NCBI RefSeq assembly: GCF_017743865.1
Contig: NZ_JAGHRJ010000002.1
Coordinates: forward strand, 496,001 to 560,000
DNA: 64,000 bases
DNA from: Labrenzia sp. R4_2
GTDB lineage: Bacteria; Pseudomonadota; Alphaproteobacteria; Rhizobiales; Stappiaceae
Reading direction: 5' to 3'
In this document: piece by piece, positions 46,972 to 55,036 of the stretch
Position numbering within the stretch: position 1 is the first letter of the stretch
How the letters are laid out: every line of letters starts with the position of its first letter
The notes under the pieces: generated by a model
What the model saw: only the letters and a program-made list of their open reading frames with translations
The model's database searches: none
Told to the model about the DNA's origin: nothing
Made by a program: the position numbers and the translations under genes

Positions 46972-47478
46972 CTAGGTGCAGGTGATGTTTACATTAAGTT
47001 GGGCGTCACCATTTTCCTGCATGGAAAAAGTGATCTTGCCATTGGCATCTTCGAACACGCCCGATCCACCGAGCACATCGCGTGTCTGGTCATTGGCGAT
47101 CGTGCGGGTTTCCGGTGAATGAACCGGTTTATCGACCGTGTAAGCACCCGAGCGGGCATAGAGATTGCCGTTTTCAAAGCTCAGGACAACATCGGACGCC
47201 AGCCGGACCTGACCTGCATCATCTTCACCGAGGACCCGGGTTTCCCATTCAACTGAGCCGACCGCGTTGCCGTTGTTGTCGACCAGATCACTGTGACCGA
47301 TCCGAAGATCACCGGGCATCGGTGCATCGGATCCCTGCTTGACCACTTTGACAACGCGGTGTTCATTCATCGGCGCTGTAACCAAAAATGGTTGGCATTG
47401 TTCAAGTGCGTGCGCACTGCCAATTCCCAAAGCTGCGGTGGCGAGAGTTGCTGAAATAAGTGTTTTTTTCAGGGGCAT
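46972..47478 (-). CDS. Secreted beta-barrel-like protein (AOC/dirigent-like)
   Basis: 168 aa with a signal peptide (cleavage near AHALEQ, residue 25). The mature part shows the pattern of allene-oxide-cyclase/dirigent-like small barrels (VLSFENGNLYARSGAY; GGSGVFEDANGKITFSM). Two Cys (CQPF at the start of the mature protein, ITCT at the end) could form a disulfide. Function unknown; fold call is tentative. Confidence 0.62.
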   Translation of the reverse strand: MPLKKTLISATLATAALGIGSAHALEQCQPFLVTAPMNEHRVVKVVKQGSDAPMPGDLRIGHSDLVDNNGNAVGSVEWETRVLGEDDAGQVRLASDVVLSFENGNLYARSGAYTVDKPVHSPETRTIANDQTRDVLGGSGVFEDANGKITFSMQENGDAQLNVNITCT

Positions 47479-47631
47479 GTCATTCCTCCATGAGTTTGTG
47501 CCGTCCGACGCACTGGAGATGCGACCACCCGCTCATATATTCAATAATTATTTCAAATGTTTAATCATTAAATTTACTACAGGAAATCATGGTCTTATTG
47601 TAAGACAATCAAACAAAATCAAATCTATATT

Positions 47632-48126
47632 TTATGTAATTTTCCGCGCAAGGTAATCCGAGAACCAACCAGCATACCGAACCTGCAGTTCCGCACGGCG
47701 CCAGTCTTGTCCGGTGATCAGTCCGCGGCAGCGATCCTTGCCGCAAGCGCATTCCATTTCCCAGTCATCGTTATCGCCCGTTGCATAGTCAAAACTGAGT
47801 TCTTCACCTTCCTTGATATCCCGCATCGCATGAAACGCAATCTGGCCCCGAATTCCGAGATTCGGTGCACACGAATGATTGAGATGCATCATCGAGCTTT
47901 CCCGCTCGTCAGCAGAAATCGGGCCAATAAACAGGTCGTCACCGATTTGGATCTCTGCCGGTCCCAAACTCTTTGCAAGTTCGTCGCGCCTTGAACGATC
48001 AAACACATGACCGCCTTTGACGACAACCAGCTCACCGTTGGTGATTGGCGCAATGGCAAAAAGACCGCGCCCTTCAATTCCGCTGCGTCGCTTTTCCACC
48101 TTTGGCGAAAACCAGGTCATCGTCAT
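47632..48126 (-). CDS. SET-domain protein (putative lysine methyltransferase)
   Basis: 164 aa. SET hallmarks: GRGLFA near 19-24, NHSC at 83-86 with HLNHSCAPN, ELSFDY at 109-114, and a post-SET zinc Cys cluster (C126, C128, C133). Active-site Tyr and AdoMet-binding residues are therefore present. Bacterial SET proteins methylate ribosomal or other proteins, or histone-like targets; target unknown. It is not adjacent to an obvious substrate gene. Confidence 0.88.
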   Translation of the reverse strand: MTMTWFSPKVEKRRSGIEGRGLFAIAPITNGELVVVKGGHVFDRSRRDELAKSLGPAEIQIGDDLFIGPISADERESSMMHLNHSCAPNLGIRGQIAFHAMRDIKEGEELSFDYATGDNDDWEMECACGKDRCRGLITGQDWRRAELQVRYAGWFSDYLARKIT

Positions 48127-48179
48127 GATAACAGAATTCCTTCAAATATCGTTTGGCGAAACTGACCGATATCATCTGG

Positions 48180-49418
48180 TCATGAGCGCTCCCTGACACA
48201 CCGCCTTGCCCGGTGTTCCAGAAACAACCGGTCTGCTTTCGCCTGTGCCAATGCGATTGCCTTTGCATAGGCGGAGCGCGCCTTGCCGACATGTCCCGCG
48301 CGATAAAGCAGTTCCGCCTTGGCGGCATAAAGAGGCTGATAGTCCGAGAGATCCGGCTCCAACGCCGCAATCAGTTCCAGTGCCTCATGAAGCGCTCCGA
48401 TCTCCGCCAATGCAACAGCGCGGTTCAGGCGGACCACATCCGTCGGCTCGAAAACCAGCAACTCGTCATAGAGCAACAGGATTTGCGCCCAGTCTGGCGA
48501 TGCGCCTTCACAATGGCACGCGGCAATCGCCGCTTTGATTTGGTAAGGCCCAAGTTTTCGGCGCGCCAAGGCAGTTTCGACCAGCGAGATGCCGTCTTGC
48601 AGTTCCGCCGACTTCCAGAGCGCCCGGTCCTGATCGAGAAACGCAACGCGTGCTCCTTCGCCATCAAACCGTGCATCACGTCGCGCATAATTGAGTGTCA
48701 AAAGCGCAAGGCAGCCTTCAATCTCCGGGTCATCAGGCCGAAGTTTGTTCAATATGTTGCAGAGGAAGATAGCTTCGTGTGCGAGACCGCGTTGATCGTC
48801 CTCAGGTGCAGATAAGCCCGTTGTGAAGATCAGATAGACGACACCCAAAACGGCATCGAGCCGTTCTGCCCATTGTTCGGAACCCGGCACCTCATACGAG
48901 ATATCTGCGCCACCAAGTTTCGCTTTCGCACGGGACAACCGCTGCCCCATGGTAGTCTCCCGGTCCAGGAAAGCGCGCGCGATTTCTCCAGTCGTCAGCC
49001 CGCCCAAAGTGCGAAGCGTCAGCGCCATCTGGGATTTGGTTTCAAGTACCGGATGACAGCAGGTGAAGATCAGACGCAATCGCTCATCCGGGATATCATC
49101 GTTTTCCTCAAGCCCGGACACCTCAGCCATCATCATGGAAAGGTCCGTCTCGGCGCGATCGACTGTTTGTTTGCGCCTGATGCGATCAATTGCCTTTCGA
49201 TAGGCAACCTTCAGGAGCCAGGCCTCAGGAGATTTGGGCAGACAATTCCGCCCCCAGTGAGAGACTGCGGACACCATGGCATCCTGGAGGACATCTTCGG
49301 CGAGTTGAAAATCCCGGAATTTGCCAATCAGGATAGACAATAACCGCCCCCGCTCGTCCCGGGCGAGGCCGCCCAGGACTTTGGTAACTGCGATGGCATT
49401 TGAAGCGGAGGCGGTCAT
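48180..49418 (-). CDS. ECF sigma factor, ECF42-like with C-terminal extension
   Basis: 412 aa. The sigma-2 region (LAEDVLQDAMVSAVSHW ... PEAWLLKVAYRKAIDRIRR) and sigma-4 region (LRTLGGLTTGEIARAFL) occupy the first ~175 residues. A ~230-residue helical, TPR-like C-terminal domain (DUF6596 style) follows, as in the ECF42 group. There is no anti-sigma gene; ECF42 sigma factors are instead linked to DGPF/YCII proteins, as here. Confidence 0.92.
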   Translation of the reverse strand: MTASASNAIAVTKVLGGLARDERGRLLSILIGKFRDFQLAEDVLQDAMVSAVSHWGRNCLPKSPEAWLLKVAYRKAIDRIRRKQTVDRAETDLSMMMAEVSGLEENDDIPDERLRLIFTCCHPVLETKSQMALTLRTLGGLTTGEIARAFLDRETTMGQRLSRAKAKLGGADISYEVPGSEQWAERLDAVLGVVYLIFTTGLSAPEDDQRGLAHEAIFLCNILNKLRPDDPEIEGCLALLTLNYARRDARFDGEGARVAFLDQDRALWKSAELQDGISLVETALARRKLGPYQIKAAIAACHCEGASPDWAQILLLYDELLVFEPTDVVRLNRAVALAEIGALHEALELIAALEPDLSDYQPLYAAKAELLYRAGHVGKARSAYAKAIALAQAKADRLFLEHRARRCVRERS

Positions 49419-49449
49419 GGAACGTTCCAGACGATTTAAGACACCGCCG

Positions 49450-49809
49450 TCAGTCAGCGTCAGGATAGTCCATCACGGGCCGTACTTCGACCGTCCCGTA
49501 TTCCGCGCTCGGGATCTGAGCGGCATAACCAAGGGCCGTATCAAGATCCGGAACATCGATGAGATAGAACCCGCCCAGATGCTCCTTGGTCTCCGCAAAC
49601 GGTCCATCCATGGTTTCCACTTTTCCGCCCCGCACACGCAGCGCTGTGCCGGTCTCGGCCTCTTTCAGCCCCTCGCCTGCCAGCATGACACCGTCCGCGG
49701 TCAGTTTTTCACTCAAGGCGAAATATCCGGCCATCATTTTTTCAAATTCTGGAGTGCCGTAAACCGGCTCGCGGGCGGGGTCTGCATAGATCAACATCAT
49801 GTATTTCAT
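49450..49809 (-). CDS. DGPF/YCII-related protein
   Basis: 119 aa ferredoxin-like protein with the DGPFAETKEHLGG signature near residues 69-81. It is 31 bases upstream of the ECF42-like sigma gene in the same direction, the standard ECF42 arrangement, where the DGPF gene is a target or partner of the sigma factor. Enzymatic role unknown. Confidence 0.92.
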   Translation of the reverse strand: MKYMMLIYADPAREPVYGTPEFEKMMAGYFALSEKLTADGVMLAGEGLKEAETGTALRVRGGKVETMDGPFAETKEHLGGFYLIDVPDLDTALGYAAQIPSAEYGTVEVRPVMDYPDAD

Positions 49810-50104
49810 ACTGAAATCCTCGCTTCCTCAGTGTCAAAAACTGTCAAAATCCAAAATCGGGCCGCGAGCAGACTTGTTCTTTTCCGACCAAATCGCAAGA
49901 CGCTTGCTCCCAAGGCATCCTTCAACCAATTGGAGGAAGTGAGCAGGGTTACCCCCATTCCGATCCAAGAGCGGGCCCACTCAAACCCAATTCAGGTTTC
50001 AACACCCTTCAGACGTTCGGCATCAGCCCTTTTCGACATGCCCGAAAATTAATTTGAAAAAATCGTCCGACCGCAGCAACGAGAAGCGCTTTAGAAACCA
50101 AAAA
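49810..50104. other. Intergenic region upstream of the DGPF gene
   Basis: About 295 bases with no supported gene. It must contain the promoter for DGPF-ECF42, probably recognised by the sigma factor itself. Nothing else evident. Confidence 0.4.
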
Positions 50105-50127
50105 GCCCCGGCAAACAATGCCGGGGC
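50105..50127 (-). terminator. Intrinsic terminator of the isovaleryl-CoA dehydrogenase operon
   Basis: GCCCCGGCA (50105-50113) pairs perfectly with TGCCGGGGC (50119-50127), loop AACAA; on the minus strand a T5 run follows. Confidence 0.88.
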
Positions 50128-50159
50128 GAGCTTGATGACAAACCTCATTCCTCTCGGTA

Positions 50160-50235
50160 GTCATCCTCGGCCTTGTGCCGAGGATCCATATTTTTCAAAA
50201 TATTATGGATGTTCGGAACAAGTCCGAACATGACG
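50160..50235. repeat. Pair of inverted REP-like palindromes
   Basis: Two 9-bp perfect hairpins: ATCCTCGGC/GCCGAGGAT with loop CTTGT (50163-50185) and ATGTTCGGA/TCCGAACAT with loop ACAAG (50209-50231). Flanks (GTC before the first, GACG after the second) and loops are reverse complements of each other, so they form a head-to-head pair, as REP elements do in alphaproteobacteria. Located between the operon terminator and ivd stop, with AT-rich spacer. Confidence 0.7.
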
Positions 50236-50297
50236 CCGAAGGGAAAATCAGGCTTCGTCAGAAGTCCGGAGTCTTTTCCAATCTCGGGTGAGAAAAA

Positions 50298-51470
50298 TCA
50301 CGCTGTCTTGGAGAAAATCTCACGCCCGATCAGCATGCGGCGGATTTCAGATGTGCCTGCGCCAATCTCGTAGAGCTTGGCATCGCGCAAAAGCCGGCCC
50401 GTCGGGTACTCGTTGATGTAGCCGTTGCCGCCGAGAAGCTGGATGGCATCCAGCGCCATCTTGGTTGCGTTTTCTGCCGCATATAGGATCGCGCCGGCAG
50501 CGTCTTCGCGGGTGGTTTCACCGCGGTCACAGGCCTTTGCGACTGCGTAGACATAGGCCTTGGAGGCGTTCATGGAGACATACATGTCCGCAACCTTGCC
50601 CTGAACCAGCTGGAAGGTGCCGATCGGCTTGCCGAACTGCTCGCGCTCGTGAACGTACGGGATGACCACGTCCATGGCGGCCTGCATGATGCCGACGGCG
50701 CCGGCGGCCAGAACCGCGCGCTCATAATCGAGGCCGGACATCAGGACATTGACGCCCTTGCCAACTTCACCAAGCACGTTTTCTTCCGGCACTTCACAAT
50801 CCTGGAAGACCAGTTCCCCGGTTTCAGATCCGCGCATACCCAGCTTGTCGAGCTTCTGGGCAACGGAAAAGCCCTTGAAGTCCTTTTCGACCAGGAAGGC
50901 CGTCATGCCTTTGGGGCCCGCATCCATATCGGTCTTGGCATAGATGATCATCGTGTCCGCGGACGGACCGTTGGTGATCCACATCTTGGAGCCGTTGAGG
51001 ATGTATTTGTCGCCCGTTTTATCGGCGCGCAGTTTCATCGACACAACGTCTGATCCCGCCCCCGGCTCGGACATCGCCAGCGCGCCAAGATGCTCACCGG
51101 ACACCAGTTTGCCGAGATAGCGTTTTTTCTGATCGTCATTGCCCCAGCGGCGCAATTGGTTGACGCACAGGTTAGAATGCGCCCCATAACTCAGACCGAT
51201 CGAGGCCGACGCCCGGCTGACCTCTTCCATGGCAATGCAGTGTTCAAGATAGCCGAGGCCGGAACCGCCCCACTCTTCTTCAACCGTGATGCCGTGCAAG
51301 CCCAGTTCACCCATTTCCGGCCACAGCTCGCGCGGGAACCAGTCGTCCCGGTCAATCTTTTCAGCCAAAGGCGCGATGCGGTCCTGAGAATAGGACCGCA
51401 CGGTGTCACGCAGCATGTCGGCGGTCTCGCCGAGGTCGAAGTTGAAGCTTGGAAAATCGTTGCGGATCAT
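50298..51470 (-). CDS. ivd: Isovaleryl-CoA dehydrogenase
   Basis: 390-aa acyl-CoA dehydrogenase of leucine degradation, converting isovaleryl-CoA to 3-methylcrotonyl-CoA with FAD. The catalytic Glu lies in [11 protein letters not shown] (E250), the position specific to isovaleryl-CoA dehydrogenase rather than the C-terminal Glu of other family members. [11 protein letters not shown] and WITNG bind [23 protein letters not shown] closes the protein. ATG 51470 has GGAGGA upstream. Last gene of the MerR-PaaI-GNAT-ivd operon; the carboxylase genes of the pathway are not in the window. Confidence 0.94.
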   Translation of the reverse strand: MIRNDFPSFNFDLGETADMLRDTVRSYSQDRIAPLAEKIDRDDWFPRELWPEMGELGLHGITVEEEWGGSGLGYLEHCIAMEEVSRASASIGLSYGAHSNLCVNQLRRWGNDDQKKRYLGKLVSGEHLGALAMSEPGAGSDVVSMKLRADKTGDKYILNGSKMWITNGPSADTMIIYAKTDMDAGPKGMTAFLVEKDFKGFSVAQKLDKLGMRGSETGELVFQDCEVPEENVLGEVGKGVNVLMSGLDYERAVLAAGAVGIMQAAMDVVIPYVHEREQFGKPIGTFQLVQGKVADMYVSMNASKAYVYAVAKACDRGETTREDAAGAILYAAENATKMALDAIQLLGGNGYINEYPTGRLLRDAKLYEIGAGTSEIRRMLIGREIFSKTA

Positions 51471-51925
51471 ACGCTGTCCTCCCATTTGCGCTTTTCGTAG
51501 CGCACGAAATTGCTCAGGATACCGACCCGGTCATAGAGCTGCCGGGCAACGGTGTTGTGATCGTGTGTGTGCCAGTAGACATTGCTGCAGCCGCTTTGCT
51601 CAGCCGCTGCGTAGACGGCCTCAATCAGCTTGCGGCCAACACCGCCGCCGCGCTGAGAGCTATCAACATAAAGATCTTCGAGATAGCAGGTCGGGGTGAG
51701 CGACCAGGTCGAGGCGTGCTCAAGAAAATGCACGAAACCAACCAGTTTGCCGTTTTGTTCCGCAACCAGCCCGTCATGATAGCCATCTGACAGCAACCGC
51801 TCGAACAGCCCATCGGTGACTTCGTCAGCCAGGCTCTGCTCGTAAAACGCCAGATAGGCCTGCCACAGCGGCAGCCATGCGGCTTTGTCCGCCCGCTCGA
51901 TCGGTCTGATCGTAACTGGTGTCAT
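51467..51925 (-). CDS. GNAT-family N-acetyltransferase
   Basis: 152-aa acetyltransferase; acetyl-CoA motif [20 protein letters not shown] near 82-101. ATG 51925 with AAGGA site is preferred to the TTG at 51931. Its stop overlaps the ivd ATG (ATGA), so it is coupled to the leucine-degradation gene. Substrate unknown. Confidence 0.9.
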   Translation of the reverse strand: MTPVTIRPIERADKAAWLPLWQAYLAFYEQSLADEVTDGLFERLLSDGYHDGLVAEQNGKLVGFVHFLEHASTWSLTPTCYLEDLYVDSSQRGGGVGRKLIEAVYAAAEQSGCSNVYWHTHDHNTVARQLYDRVGILSNFVRYEKRKWEDSV

Positions 51926-51927
51926 GT

Positions 51928-52371
51928 TCAATCCTTCATGCCCGCAAGGCTCATAAGGGTGAAAAGTCCGGTTGCCACATGGACTTGGGTGTCGTCCGAC
52001 AGCCCATAAACATCAGCACGGGCAATCGTTAGCGTCCGCCCCGGTTTCAGAACCCGGCCGCGGGCAACAAGCGTTGGCTGGGCCGCCGGATTGAGAAGAT
52101 TGATCTTGTATTCGGTGGTCAGGACGCCGGTGCCATCTGCAAAGAGCGTCAAGGCCGCATAGCCGGCCGCACTGTCAGCGATCGAGGATGTGGCACCTGC
52201 ATGAAAGAACCCGTGCTGTTGCGTCAGTTCCGGGCGCATCGACAGTTCCAGATCGACCGCCCCAGGTGCCAAATGGACCATGCGGGCACCAAGGTGATCC
52301 ATGAAGGCTTGCGCCTCAAAACTCTTGCGCACCCGCTGTTCCCAGTTGGTTGATCGCGGTTTCAAATCCAT
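51928..52371 (-). CDS. PaaI-family acyl-CoA thioesterase
   Basis: 147-aa hot-dog-fold thioesterase (HGFFHAGATSSIADSAAGYAA near 53-73, with the conserved Gly/His/Asp-type core). Start ATG 52371 has a GAGGAG ribosome site. Encoded within the ivd operon, so it may relieve excess branched acyl-CoA; this is inference. Confidence 0.9.
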   Translation of the reverse strand: MDLKPRSTNWEQRVRKSFEAQAFMDHLGARMVHLAPGAVDLELSMRPELTQQHGFFHAGATSSIADSAAGYAALTLFADGTGVLTTEYKINLLNPAAQPTLVARGRVLKPGRTLTIARADVYGLSDDTQVHVATGLFTLMSLAGMKD

Positions 52372-52373
52372 CT

Positions 52374-52772
52374 TCAACGCTCCTCACTGGTCACGGGGGA
52401 AAGCTCTTCCATGCGCGCGAGCGCCCCGGCCTCCACCTCTTCCAGCTCAAGCAACGTCAATTCAATGTCGCGCTGTTTTTCCAAAAGCTCTTCGCGCCGT
52501 GCAGCGATTTTCTCCATCAGGAGACGCAGCTGCCCGGCTTCTCCCGGTGCACTGCCGTACATTCCAATGAGCTCTTTGACTTCGGCCAGCGAAAAGCCCA
52601 ACCGTTTGCCGCGCAATATCAACTTTATGCGGGTCCGGTCCCCGGGCGTGTAGAGCCTTTGACGGCCACGGCGCTGCGGCGTCACCAATCCCTGCGCCTC
52701 ATAAAACCGAAGCGTTCTGGTGGTGATGTCGAACTCTTGCGTGAGCTGTGTAATGGTAAAATAGCGCTGCAT
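52374..52772 (-). CDS. MerR-family regulator (LiuR-like)
   Basis: 132 aa: N-terminal MerR helix-turn-helix (FTITQLTQEFDITTRTLRFY, with YTPGDRTRI wing) and a coiled-coil dimerisation helix. No metal-binding Cys. First gene of the operon containing ivd, matching LiuR regulators of branched-chain amino-acid degradation. Likely represses its own operon and is relieved by an acyl-CoA intermediate (family knowledge). Confidence 0.9.
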   Translation of the reverse strand: MQRYFTITQLTQEFDITTRTLRFYEAQGLVTPQRRGRQRLYTPGDRTRIKLILRGKRLGFSLAEVKELIGMYGSAPGEAGQLRLLMEKIAARREELLEKQRDIELTLLELEEVEAGALARMEELSPVTSEER

Positions 52773-52800
52773 ACCCGATCCTTCGCGGGCACATTTCCGC

Positions 52801-52819
52801 CTTTTTACGTTAAAGTCAA
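52801..52819 (-). promoter_or_regulatory. Candidate promoter/operator of the LiuR-like operon
   Basis: On the minus strand a TTGACT -35-like element overlaps the imperfect palindrome CTTTAACGTAAAAAG, whose ACGT centre resembles LiuR-type boxes. It lies 29-47 bases upstream of the merR start; the -10 element is poor, as usual for MerR targets. Confidence 0.5.
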
Positions 52820-52851
52820 TAGATCTTATTTTCGATATTTATTTCAATATT

Positions 52852-53562
52852 TTAACTTTGAATATCAACAACTAACAAATCGTTCTGGAGAACATTCAAA
52901 TCAACGCTGCCGGATATTCCGTCGACAGTCCCGCGCTGGTGATACTGCCAAAGCACCCAATCTGAGGCATAGGACGGCGCATGCCAGATGGAGCGCACCC
53001 AAAGCCTGCGGTTCAGCCCATTGCCGCTCAAATACATCCGGTAGAACTCTTCCGGCGCATAGAAAATGACCCGCTTGCCCGCGATCGGTTCCACCGCCGC
53101 AACAAAGGCGCTTATTTCCCGCAGCACTTCGTCAGTTGTTGGCCGCCGGGCACAGTTTCCTTCAAACTCCAGATCAACAACGGGTGCGAGCATGTCCGGC
53201 TCGTCCGGCAGGACGGCCAAAAAGTTGCGTGCCTGCGAGGCACCGTCCTTGCACAAGCTGAAGAAGTGATAGGCCCCCGTCGGCAGGCCTGCGGCCCTCG
53301 CCGCTTGCCAGTTTGCAGCAAATGCCCGGTCGCGGAAATCACCACCTTCGCTGGCCTTGATGTACGCGAAGGCAACGTCGTCGCTTGCAACCTTTGCCCA
53401 GTCGATGTCGCCTTGATGATGCGAAACATCAATGCCGCGCACAGGAAAATCGTCCCGGTCCGGTTCCCAGTTCATGAAAAAGAATGCCGCCCCTGCAATC
53501 GAAATCACACCACCGACGGCAATGTAGAACAAGGTCCGCAAAACCGCTTGCAAGAATTTCAT
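52852..53562 (-). CDS. Glycoside hydrolase family 25 lysozyme-like protein
   Basis: 236 aa, with an N-terminal membrane anchor (about 7-30) and a GH25 catalytic domain. Active-site acids: D45 in RGIDVSHHQGDIDW and D130/E132 in VVDLEFEG. Expected to cut the glycan backbone of peptidoglycan from the periplasmic side. ATG 53562 is preceded by GAGGG; an upstream start at 53583 is possible. Confidence 0.92.
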   Translation of the reverse strand: MKFLQAVLRTLFYIAVGGVISIAGAAFFFMNWEPDRDDFPVRGIDVSHHQGDIDWAKVASDDVAFAYIKASEGGDFRDRAFAANWQAARAAGLPTGAYHFFSLCKDGASQARNFLAVLPDEPDMLAPVVDLEFEGNCARRPTTDEVLREISAFVAAVEPIAGKRVIFYAPEEFYRMYLSGNGLNRRLWVRSIWHAPSYASDWVLWQYHQRGTVDGISGSVDLNVLQNDLLVVDIQS

Positions 53563-53617
53563 ACCATCCCTCGCCGTCCCCATGCAGCGGCCACCATGGC
53601 GTAAAAGTCTTTATAAT

Positions 53618-54046
53618 TTAGGCCAGAAAATTCGGCCAAAGCGGCGCCGATGCGAGTTCAAGAATATTGCCGTCCGGATCCTTGAAATAAAGGCTTGTGC
53701 CACCCGCCGGCCAGACAACCTCGCTGATAATGTCGACGCCTTTCGACGAGAGGTAATCCCTCCAGGGATCGAGCTGATCATTCGAAATCCGGAAGGCAAA
53801 ATGCCCATGCCCGCTTGTGTCATGGCCGGGAACAATTCCGCCAGGCGTTTGCACATCCTCTCCAGTGTGTCCACGGTAGAAAACAAGAAGAGTTTGCGCC
53901 GGCCCCGCATCGTAGGCGAACAGCCGATCGCCAGCGACCATGCGCTTCAAGCCCAAAACCCCTTCATAAAAGCCATGCGCAGCGTCCATGTCATCGACAT
54001 AGACCGCAGTCTCAAGAATTCCGTCCAATTTTGGTCTGTCGCTCAC
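53618..54046 (-). CDS. VOC-family (glyoxalase/dioxygenase-like) protein
   Basis: 142 aa, two beta-alpha-beta-beta-beta units (ILETAVYVDDMDAAHGFYEGVLGL; HFAFRI; GTSLYFKDPDGNILELAS). His/Glu metal ligands are plausible in GHGHFAF and ILEL. GTG 54046 with AAAGGTG upstream is preferred; longer in-frame starts are unsupported. Reaction unknown. Confidence 0.85.
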   Translation of the reverse strand: MSDRPKLDGILETAVYVDDMDAAHGFYEGVLGLKRMVAGDRLFAYDAGPAQTLLVFYRGHTGEDVQTPGGIVPGHDTSGHGHFAFRISNDQLDPWRDYLSSKGVDIISEVVWPAGGTSLYFKDPDGNILELASAPLWPNFLA

Positions 54047-54115
54047 GTTCACCTTTCCAATGAGACAGCTGCCGCTCAGGTTGTCACTCCAAGCCCAACA
54101 GTAAACAGGCTGCAT

Positions 54116-54409
54116 TCAGAAAGACAGGCCGTCAGCTTTCATCACCGGATTAAACTCCGTGATGCGATATTCAGCGACGCCCTCTTGCTTGAATGGGACT
54201 TGGTCAATCAGTTTTTCAAGTTCTGCTCGGGTGTCCGAGCGGGCAAGAATAACACCACCCGTCCGTGGTTCCTTCGGTCCAGATGCTAAAAACACGCCTC
54301 GATCATAGCCGGACTTCAAGAAAGCCTGATGAGGTTCGAGCAACGCATCAATTTTGGAAAGATCGCCGATATAAGTCAGATCTACCACGAACAAGTTTCC
54401 GGCCATCAT
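54116..54409 (-). CDS. YciI-family protein
   Basis: 97-aa ferredoxin-like YciI protein (LFVVDLTYIGDL; His/Asp-type active site in EPHQAFL; GPKEPRTGGVIL). ATG 54409 or 54406; AAGG site upstream. Possible dehydrochlorinase/deaminase-type activity is only inferred from distant relatives. Confidence 0.85.
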   Translation of the reverse strand: MMAGNLFVVDLTYIGDLSKIDALLEPHQAFLKSGYDRGVFLASGPKEPRTGGVILARSDTRAELEKLIDQVPFKQEGVAEYRITEFNPVMKADGLSF

Positions 54410-54465
54410 AGAGAATACCTTCAAGGAGAGGCCAGCTCACCGACTTGGGTGAGCCGGCAGATAAG

Positions 54466-54891
54466 TCAGACGACGGATAACTTCACGTCGATGTTTCCGC
54501 GGGTCGCATTGGAATACGGACAGACTTCATGCGCCTTGGCGACCAGCGCTGCGGTCTCAGCCTTGTCCATGCCCGGAACCGAGACTTCCAGAGCGACCTC
54601 CAAACCAAATCCACCCTCGGATCTCGGGCCAATGCCGACTGTCGCGGTGATGGATGTGTCTGCTGGGACCGCGATTTTTTCCTGGCTGCCAACAAATTTC
54701 ATGGCCCCAATGAAACAGGCTGCGTAACCGGACGCAAACAGCTCTTCCGGGTTGTTGCCTTCACCTCCGGCACCACCGAGTTCTTTCGGCGTTGTCAGCT
54801 TGGTCTTGAACGATCCGGTAAGGGTTTCAACCGCTCCATCGCGCCCGCCGGTTGCCTTTGCTTTCGTTTCATAAAGCACTTCAACGCTCAT
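54466..54891 (-). CDS. ohr: Organic hydroperoxide resistance protein Ohr
   Basis: Thiol peroxidase of the Ohr/OsmC family, 141 aa, reducing organic hydroperoxides with lipoyl proteins. Peroxidatic Cys59 (GYAACFIGA) and resolving Cys124 (HEVCPYSNATRGN) are in place. Divergent from ohrR across a 145-base region with a perfect palindrome, the standard OhrR-repressed arrangement. Confidence 0.96.
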   Translation of the reverse strand: MSVEVLYETKAKATGGRDGAVETLTGSFKTKLTTPKELGGAGGEGNNPEELFASGYAACFIGAMKFVGSQEKIAVPADTSITATVGIGPRSEGGFGLEVALEVSVPGMDKAETAALVAKAHEVCPYSNATRGNIDVKLSVV

Positions 54892-54941
54892 CTCATCATT
54901 CCCTTACAACGTTAAAACTGGATTTGCCCGATGGCATTATT

Positions 54942-54961
54942 TTATATCGTGCACGATATAA
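54942..54961. promoter_or_regulatory. Perfect 20-bp palindrome, probable OhrR operator
   Basis: TTATATCGTGCACGATATAA is a perfect 20-base palindrome in the ohr-ohrR intergenic region, 50-70 bases upstream of ohr. Location and symmetry fit repression of ohr (and ohrR) by OhrR. Confidence 0.75.
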
Positions 54962-55036
54962 TTTACCCACATAAGCTGCGCTGGCAAAAACGTCAATAGG
55001 TTGCGATCAAGTCGCGCGCGATTTATAAGGCGGATT

